A stretch of DNA of 28,631 bases from MED-G78 sp964343355. Lineage in GTDB: Bacteria > Pseudomonadota > Gammaproteobacteria > Magnimaribacterales > D2472. The stretch spans positions 1 to 28,631 of the forward strand of contig CAYFJC010000011.1 of NCBI GenBank assembly GCA_964343355.1, given 5' to 3'. The position numbers were made by a program, and so were the translations under genes. The number at the start of each line of letters is the position of its first letter. Positions within the stretch are counted from its first letter, which is position 1. This document shows positions 23,227 to 28,631 of this stretch, in pieces. Below the pieces are notes generated by a model. That model ran no database searches. It worked only from the letters and a program-made list of their open reading frames with translations, and was not told the DNA's origin.

Positions 23227-24274
23227 ATAACAATATTTCTTGAGTCAATTTATTAAAATATTCTCCTCTTTCTTCAAAATTTTTAAAATCATCTCCACTT
23301 GGATATCCTGGCGAAAATAGAATATTCTGAGATTCATAGTTATTTAAAATATGTATTAGGACATCATCTAAATTTTTAAAAAGCTGTTTATTTGAATGAA
23401 TAATACAATTATTAATTTCATCGACATGTGAGCCAAAAATAAAGATAGTGTCAGGACCCTCAGGATGAAAGTTATTAAAACCCTCTTTTACTGGGTTTCC
23501 ACAGATAATTAAATGATATTTACTGCCTTTAAAATAAATATTTGCCTTATCAATTGCATAATCTAGTGAATGCATATTGGTTGATTTAGAGTCATTAATT
23601 ATAGATTCTGTAATCATCTCAAATCTAAAAGGTAAATTCTTTAAATCACTTGGTTCTGCATCTTTGCCAGTAATCCACTTGAATAGCTCGAAAGGATTAT
23701 TTTCATAAGAAATTTCTTTTGCATCCAATATTCTTTCTTTTGCATACTTATATTCATCAAAGCTTCCATGATAATCAATATGATCTGGGGCTATATTTAA
23801 TAAAACTCCGTAATCAAGTTTATTTTCTTTAAATTTATCCAATTGCTGACTTGATAGTTCTATAACCGAAAAATCTACACCACTATTGATGTAATCAAGA
23901 ACAGGTTCTCCAATATTGCCAATTAAATTTACAGAATAGTTTTTGCTTAATAGCTGATATAAGTGGAAGCAAGTTGTACTTTTTCTATTAGTTCCTGTTA
24001 TGCCAATTTTAATAGAGGTATCTTCTTGAAGAAAAATGTCTATATCAGTTAAAACTTCTTTAGAAGCAATAGACTGTAACTTTTTAAAATCTTCTTTACT
24101 GATTCCTGGGCTGCAATATATTACATCCCAATTATTTTTTAAGTCATTGGTGAAATAATCTGAAGTATAGAGATCTTTGTTATCATCAAATATCTGATAA
24201 TCAATATTATTTCTTATTAGATATCTTTCAATTGATTTTCCAGTAATTCCGTAGCCATATATTAAAGACTTCAC
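23216..24274 (-). CDS. murD: Divergent, shortened MurD (UDP-MurNAc-L-Ala--D-Glu ligase)
   Basis: Expected to add D-Glu to UDP-MurNAc-L-Ala. At 352 residues it is about 90 short of typical MurD. Recognisable parts: YGYGITGKS (6-14), SPGIS, ELSSQQLD (139-146), NIAPDHIDYHGSFDEYKYAKERI (His165, and Lys179 in the place of the carbamylated lysine), RFE (217-219), NDSKSTNMHSLDYA, and SPGYPSGDDFKNFEERGEYF near the end. Two oddities: the P-loop reads ITGTNRKSTT with Arg97 where Gly is the rule, and between Lys179 and RFE only about 35 residues remain, so the strands and the conserved His-Asn helix motif of the central domain are missing. The frame is open throughout and neighbours overlap normally. 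Name supported by position between mraY and ftsW. Confidence 0.87.
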   Translation of the reverse strand: MKSLIYGYGITGKSIERYLIRNNIDYQIFDDNKDLYTSDYFTNDLKNNWDVIYCSPGISKEDFKKLQSIASKEVLTDIDIFLQEDTSIKIGITGTNRKSTTCFHLYQLLSKNYSVNLIGNIGEPVLDYINSGVDFSVIELSSQQLDKFKENKLDYGVLLNIAPDHIDYHGSFDEYKYAKERILDAKEISYENNPFELFKWITGKDAEPSDLKNLPFRFEMITESIINDSKSTNMHSLDYAIDKANIYFKGSKYHLIICGNPVKEGFNNFHPEGPDTIFIFGSHVDEINNCIIHSNKQLFKNLDDVLIHILNNYESQNILFSPGYPSGDDFKNFEERGEYFNKLTQEILLYDL

Positions 24275-24286
24275 AAAATAAAATCT

Positions 24287-25372
24287 TTATCTAATTTTTA
24301 ATGTCGCCAATGCAACTAATATTAAAATGATTGTTATTATCCAGAATCGAACTATTATTTTTGGCTCTTCCCAGCCCTTTAATTCAAAGTGATGATGAAT
24401 TGGTGCCATAAGAAACACTCTTTTACCTCTTAATTTAAATGATATAACTTGAATCGCTACACTTAGGGTTTCCATTACAAAAACTCCAGCCATTATTGCA
24501 AAAACCAATTCATGCCTCAGTATGACTGCAATTATTCCAAGAGCGGCACCAAGAGTTAAAGAACCAACATCACCCATGAAAATTTGAGCCGGATAAGTGT
24601 TGTACCAAAGAAATCCAATACCAGAACCAACCAGTGCTCCACAAAATACCACTAGTTCTCCAGATATCTCAAGATGAGGTAGGTATAAATAATCTGCTAT
24701 CAGAACATTCCCCATTCCGTAAGCAATTAGACCCAGAGCCCCAGCTATAAGAATTGTAGGCATAATTGCCAACCCATCCAAGCCATCAGTTAGGTTTACA
24801 GCATTTGAAGAACCAACAACAACAAAAGATCCTAAAAATATAAAAAGAAATGGGCTCATGTTAATTAAAAGATTTTTGTCAAAAGGAACAATAAACGCAG
24901 TTTCAGCAGGCACTTCAGCTGAAAAATATAGAAATGCAGTTGTTATAAATGCAAATAGTGTTTGAAAAACGATCTTTTGTTTACTTGTTAGACCATCTGA
25001 ACTTTTTGACTTAATTTTAAGATAATCATCTAAAAATCCTATAAAACCAAATGTAACAGTTATAAAAAGAACTACCCAAATATACCTATTCCCTAAATCT
25101 GCCCAAAGCAAGGTCGAGATAAGAAGAGAAAGGATTATTAATAATCCTCCCATTGTGGGTGTTCCAGTTTTTTTATAGTGACTTTTTGGCCCATCTATTC
25201 GAACATGCTGCTCAAACTGAAGTCTCTTTAAAAGATTGATGACAAAAGGGCCAAGCAAGATCGACATAAGAAGTGCAGTTACTGTTCCACCTATAGTTCT
25301 AACAGTTATATACCTTAATACATCAAAACCAGGATCTATTCCTACTAAAACTGTTCCTAGATACTCAAACAT
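24287..25372 (-). CDS. mraY: MraY: phospho-MurNAc-pentapeptide translocase
   Basis: A 361-residue polytopic membrane enzyme (E. coli 360) that moves phospho-MurNAc-pentapeptide onto undecaprenyl phosphate to give lipid I. Visible family motifs are GTPTMGGLLI, the Asp pair in GFLDDYLKI, NAVNLTDGLDGLA, NTYPAQIFMGDVGSLTLG and the histidine motif MAPIHHHFELKGW. It begins on the base after the murF stop codon, with a 12-base gap before murD. Intact. Confidence 0.98.
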   Translation of the reverse strand: MFEYLGTVLVGIDPGFDVLRYITVRTIGGTVTALLMSILLGPFVINLLKRLQFEQHVRIDGPKSHYKKTGTPTMGGLLIILSLLISTLLWADLGNRYIWVVLFITVTFGFIGFLDDYLKIKSKSSDGLTSKQKIVFQTLFAFITTAFLYFSAEVPAETAFIVPFDKNLLINMSPFLFIFLGSFVVVGSSNAVNLTDGLDGLAIMPTILIAGALGLIAYGMGNVLIADYLYLPHLEISGELVVFCGALVGSGIGFLWYNTYPAQIFMGDVGSLTLGAALGIIAVILRHELVFAIMAGVFVMETLSVAIQVISFKLRGKRVFLMAPIHHHFELKGWEEPKIIVRFWIITIILILVALATLKIR

Positions 25373-26731
25373 CTATATATTTCCTCTATGAGCATTTATG
25401 AATTGTTCCATATGCATTCCCCTTGAACCTTTTAGGATTACTAAATCTTCTTTTTTAATATTATTAACTAAAAATTCGTTCAATTGTTCTTTATCACTAA
25501 AGAAAAAGCCGTTTTTACCAAAAGCACTTACAGAAAAGCGAGTTAAATCTCCAAAACCTATAAATAAATCTACTTTATGATTCTTTGCATATATACCGAC
25601 CCCTTGATGAAGTTTTTTTCTATATCTTCCAAGCTCTTTCATATCTCCTAAAATAAAAATAGCTCTTTTCTTATTAAAACTTTTAATAAGATCTATAGAT
25701 TTTTTAACAGATTCAGGATTTGCATTATAAGTATCATCAATTAATAAAGATCCCTTAATCCATTTAGATTGTTTTTGTCTCAAGTTATTAACTGATGATT
25801 TTTCCAGTCCTGTTAGAAAAGAATCAATTGGATTATTAATACAAAAACCTGCAGCAAAGGTTGCTAAAATATTTTTAATATTATGATCTCCCAAGAGGGT
25901 TGTGGTAATTTTAATACTTAAATTATATTTTTTAGAGCAAATATTAAACTCTGTTCTATTCGAATAATTTCTAATATTTGTAGAATAAAAATCTGCATTT
26001 GATTTAAGTCCAAAAGTTATAATATGGATATCATTTCTTATATTGCTCCAAAATTTTAAGTGAGATGGATTTTCACTAGGAACAACCAAATAGCCATTCT
26101 TTCTTATATTGGGAACTAGTTCTGACTTAACTTTAAGGACTCCTTTAATATTTATTAAATTTTCTAGATGTGAGTTACCTATATTAGTTATGACTCCAAT
26201 GCTTGGCTTTAAGACTGAACTTAAATAATGAATATCTTTTGGTTTTGATGCCCCCATCTCAATTACTAAAGTTTTAGATTTAGGGTTGGCATTAATTATG
26301 CTTAATGGCATACCAATTTCATTATTAAAGTTTTTAAGCGTACTTGAGCTTCTCTTAATAGAGTTGGTAATTAACTGAGTTGTGGTCGTTTTTCCATTAC
26401 TTCCAGTAATTCCAATAATGTTACCTTGATATTCTTTAATTATATTTTTAGCGATTTTTTTTAATGCAAGAACTGAATTTTTAACATAAATAATTCTTTT
26501 ATTCTTTGAATCAAGATATTTTTTACTATCTGAGATAATTAAAGAGGCACCTTTTTTTATAGCTTCATCAATATAATTGTTGCCATCAAGAAATTCTCCT
26601 TTAATTGCTATAAATAGAGAGCCTTTATTTAATTTTCTTGTGTCAGTGGAAATGCTTTTTATTTCTATACTTTTTTTAACTGAAATTTCTAGATATTTAG
26701 ATAAATCCTCTGAATTACTTATAAATTTCAT
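25373..26731 (-). CDS. murF: MurF: UDP-MurNAc-tripeptide--D-Ala-D-Ala ligase
   Basis: 452 residues; adds D-Ala-D-Ala to complete the pentapeptide. The N-terminal domain has SISTDTRKLNKGSLFIAIKG...DGNNYI, the P-loop GITGSNGKTTTTQL is canonical, then EMGASKPKDI, NIGNSHLENL, LLGDHNIKNILATFA (the His-Asn motif), DDTYNANPESVKKSI and GDMKELG. It overlaps murE by 17 bases and abuts mraY. Length matches E. coli (452). Confidence 0.97.
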   Translation of the reverse strand: MKFISNSEDLSKYLEISVKKSIEIKSISTDTRKLNKGSLFIAIKGEFLDGNNYIDEAIKKGASLIISDSKKYLDSKNKRIIYVKNSVLALKKIAKNIIKEYQGNIIGITGSNGKTTTTQLITNSIKRSSSTLKNFNNEIGMPLSIINANPKSKTLVIEMGASKPKDIHYLSSVLKPSIGVITNIGNSHLENLINIKGVLKVKSELVPNIRKNGYLVVPSENPSHLKFWSNIRNDIHIITFGLKSNADFYSTNIRNYSNRTEFNICSKKYNLSIKITTTLLGDHNIKNILATFAAGFCINNPIDSFLTGLEKSSVNNLRQKQSKWIKGSLLIDDTYNANPESVKKSIDLIKSFNKKRAIFILGDMKELGRYRKKLHQGVGIYAKNHKVDLFIGFGDLTRFSVSAFGKNGFFFSDKEQLNEFLVNNIKKEDLVILKGSRGMHMEQFINAHRGNI

Positions 26732-28199
26732 TTATTACCTCATGGTCACTAAAACGTATTATCTTTCCATCTATTTCTTGCGTTTCCTCGTGCCCTTTTC
26801 CAAGAATTACCAAACAATCATTATCACCTATTAAAGTGCTTGCATAAATGATTGCTTCCTTTCTATCCTCTATAGGGAGGACGTCATCTATTTTATTTCC
26901 ATTAGATGCATCAATAAAAATATCATAGAAACTTTCATTTCGTGAGTTATCGGATGTAAAAATTACTTGATTACTTTTCTCAGTAGCTATTTTTAACATT
27001 TGAGGTCTCTTTAGTTTATCTCTATCGCCGCCACAGCCAAAAACTATTACTAAATTATTAAAATAATTTTTTATTGATGACAGAAATAAATTAAAACTAT
27101 CTGGATTATGAGCATAATCTATTATTATATTTTTAGGCACATCTCTTATAAGTTCGGATCTACCTCTTGGAAGCTTTAAGTAACATAGATCATTAACTTC
27201 ATCTTTAGAGAATTCATCATATCCTTCATATAGCGATGAAATTGCAAAAACAAGATTATTTATATTGAATTCCGGAAACAGCGAACAGGAAAATTTATAT
27301 TTCTGCCTCGTATTATCAAAATTTTTATCTGTGGTTATTTCAAATATTGTCTTTTTAATGTTTGATTCAATAATTTTATAAAAGATATTTGATAACTTAT
27401 TCTTATTACTTATTGAAATTAATGATTGAACTCCGCGATTAACGCCATCAGGCTTAAGATCGTCATCAATAAGATTAATTAAGTTACTTTGATTAAATAT
27501 TTGGAATTTAGTATCTCTATATGCGCTTATGTTTTTATGATAGTCAAGATGATCTTTTCCAATATTTAGAAGAGCAGATGAGGCCATTGATCCAATATCA
27601 AATAATCTTTGTTGATCTAGAGCATGAGAGGATATTTCAATGCAGATGTGCGTATCATTTTTAATATTATAAGATTTTAGAATTTCAAAATATTCAAATA
27701 AATCTGGAGTGGTTTTTGTACTTATGGATTGATTTATTATCTCCTCATTAAACTGAGTTCCAAGAGTTCCTATATAAAGAGAGTCTTTTTTGATTTTTTG
27801 TTTTCTTATTAGCTGATGACAAAGAAAGGCTGATGATGTCTTTCCATTAGTTCCAGTAAAAGCATGAATAATCAAATTCCTATCTTTTATGTCTGAGAGT
27901 TCTTCTAAAAAGAAAAATAATTTACTACTTTTAAAAGAATCATTTTGAAATTTTGTAATATTCTTTACATAAAAAATATTTTTTAGATTGGATTTATAAT
28001 TAGGATCATCATGAATGGCAATTGATGCACCTAAATCCAATGCTTTTTTTATATATTTACTACCATGCACTTGGGTCCCTTTAAGACCAAAAAAAATTGA
28101 GTCCTTTTTTACTTTATTTGTTGCATTAGTTGCATTGGTAATAAATGTCTTCTCAGGAAAAGATACTCCTAATATTTTCTCTAGTTTATTCACTCTCAA
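26715..28199 (-). CDS. murE: MurE: UDP-MurNAc-dipeptide--meso-DAP ligase
   Basis: Up to 494 residues; adds the third peptide residue. The P-loop is FTGTNGKTSSA (114-124), then a TTPDLFEYFE segment, EISSHALDQQR, NIGKDHLDYHKN, PRGRSELI, IDYAHNPDSFN, GCGGDRDKLKRP and ILGKGHEE. The substrate motif DNPR reads DNSR (417-420); the Arg that contacts meso-DAP is kept, so DAP is the likely substrate. The start is uncertain: TTG at 28199 (AGGA four bases upstream) or GTG at 28193 overlapping the ftsI stop; both give a 14- or 8-base overlap with ftsI. No ATG start fits. Confidence 0.95.
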   Translation of the reverse strand: MRVNKLEKILGVSFPEKTFITNATNATNKVKKDSIFFGLKGTQVHGSKYIKKALDLGASIAIHDDPNYKSNLKNIFYVKNITKFQNDSFKSSKLFFFLEELSDIKDRNLIIHAFTGTNGKTSSAFLCHQLIRKQKIKKDSLYIGTLGTQFNEEIINQSISTKTTPDLFEYFEILKSYNIKNDTHICIEISSHALDQQRLFDIGSMASSALLNIGKDHLDYHKNISAYRDTKFQIFNQSNLINLIDDDLKPDGVNRGVQSLISISNKNKLSNIFYKIIESNIKKTIFEITTDKNFDNTRQKYKFSCSLFPEFNINNLVFAISSLYEGYDEFSKDEVNDLCYLKLPRGRSELIRDVPKNIIIDYAHNPDSFNLFLSSIKNYFNNLVIVFGCGGDRDKLKRPQMLKIATEKSNQVIFTSDNSRNESFYDIFIDASNGNKIDDVLPIEDRKEAIIYASTLIGDNDCLVILGKGHEETQEIDGKIIRFSDHEVINEIYK

Positions 28200-28631
28200 A
28201 ATATCCTAAATAATTAAGCGTATCAGAAGCAATTTCAGCAAACAGTGGTGCTGCTATTTCCCCACCTGTATATGCATTTAAACCAGGTTGATAAATAGAA
28301 ACAAAAATAGTGAGATCTTTACTTTCTAATGGTGCTATCCCTACAAATGAGGCTGTATAAATGCTTTTTGCGTAACCTCCTCCCTTAACACTCTTATGTG
28401 AAGTGCCAGTTTTACCTCCTATATCAAATCCTGGTACTTTTGCTTTTCGTCCTGATCCATTTTCAATAACATCTCTTAAAGCAAATAGTATTTTATTGGC
28501 TGTCTCTTTAGATATTACTTGCTTTTTATACATATACTCATCATTCATTACCAATGAAAATTCTTTATAAATACCATCATTTGCAAAAACAGCAAAAGCT
28601 GAAGCGATCTGAAATGGACTAGCATCAAGAC
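28186..28631 (-). CDS. ftsI: FtsI (PBP3) septal transpeptidase, C-terminal end
   Basis: The last 147 codons of a minus-strand gene that enters from the right edge. The first visible residues, SPFQIASAFAVFANDG, match the family segment TPLQ.A.AYA..AN.G, and DIGGKTGTSHK contains the KTG active-site motif of penicillin-binding transpeptidases. The end (...VSIYQPGLNAYTGGEIAAPLF) is also typical. The catalytic SxxK and SxN motifs lie outside the window. FtsI crosslinks septal peptidoglycan as partner of FtsW. The order ftsI-murE-murF-mraY is the normal dcw order. Confidence 0.95.
   Translation of the reverse strand, partial: LDASPFQIASAFAVFANDGIYKEFSLVMNDEYMYKKQVISKETANKILFALRDVIENGSGRKAKVPGFDIGGKTGTSHKSVKGGGYAKSIYTASFVGIAPLESKDLTIFVSIYQPGLNAYTGGEIAAPLFAEIASDTLNYLGYFESE

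Noticed and set aside
28119..28140. Short tandem repeat encoding ATNATN in murE
   Set aside because: Only two copies of about nine bases inside conserved coding sequence; no sign of expansion or function.
1..28631. CRISPR arrays, tRNA/rRNA genes, insertion sequences, prophage or defence islands
   Set aside because: None seen: gaps between genes are all under about 175 bases, with no repeat arrays, cloverleaf sequences or transposase motifs.

Overview
This is an AT-rich (roughly one third G+C by eye), tightly packed stretch of a Gram-negative bacterial chromosome. Gene content and order point to a gammaproteobacterium with a streamlined genome, probably a marine planktonic lineage (SAR86-like is my guess; no marker here fixes the genus). 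Reasons: pyrG-kdsA-eno-ftsB-ispD...surE-pcm-nlpD is the classic gammaproteobacterial order, rpsF-rpsR-rplI-dnaB-alr is also gammaproteobacterial, recA carries a perfect gammaproteobacterial-type LexA box, and genes overlap or nearly touch. All genes except one ferredoxin gene read leftward (minus strand).

Layout, left to right in the window (reverse of transcription for the minus strand): (1) 1-1500, an accessory pair: the start of a DUF3604 lipoprotein gene and a PF10118 putative metal-dependent hydrolase, with a strong promoter at 1475-1503. (2) 1519-3852, a thiolase, a recA terminator hairpin, recA, its LexA box, and divergent promoters. (3) 3899-12178, fdxA on the plus strand, convergent with a long minus-strand run pyrG-kdsA-eno-ftsB-ispDF-surE-pcm-DUF368-nlpD. 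Compared with the Pseudomonas-type layout this run has a fused ispDF, no truD, no rpoS and no mutS, and has gained a DUF368 membrane protein. (4) 12240-16860, rpsF-rpsR-rplI-dnaB-alr followed by an uncharacterised di-iron protein. (5) 16939-28631, most of a dcw (division and cell wall) cluster: ftsI (C-terminal part)-murE-murF-mraY-murD-ftsW-murG-murC-ddl-ftsQ-ftsA, with 0 to 17 bases of overlap or a few bases of gap throughout. ftsZ and lpxC, which normally follow ftsA, are absent; the rpsF promoter starts on the ftsA stop codon.

Much of the window serves envelope growth and division: UDP-MurNAc-peptide synthesis (murC, murD, murE, murF, ddl, alr), lipid I and II (mraY, murG), septal glycan and peptide polymerisation (ftsW, ftsI), divisome assembly (ftsA, ftsQ, ftsB), amidase activation (nlpD), KDO for LPS (kdsA), isoprenoid precursors for the undecaprenyl carrier (ispDF), and a DUF368 protein of the family recently tied to undecaprenyl-phosphate recycling.

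Most noteworthy oddities: a MurD about 90 residues short whose ATP-binding P-loop has Arg in place of the usual Gly and which lacks the segment of the central domain normally holding the conserved His-Asn motif; an FtsQ whose membrane anchor reads as a lipoprotein signal peptide; the ftsA-ftsZ split; the IspDF fusion; the missing rpoS; and a shortened S18. I found no tRNA, rRNA, CRISPR array, insertion sequence or prophage, and no stretch over about 300 bases without a gene.
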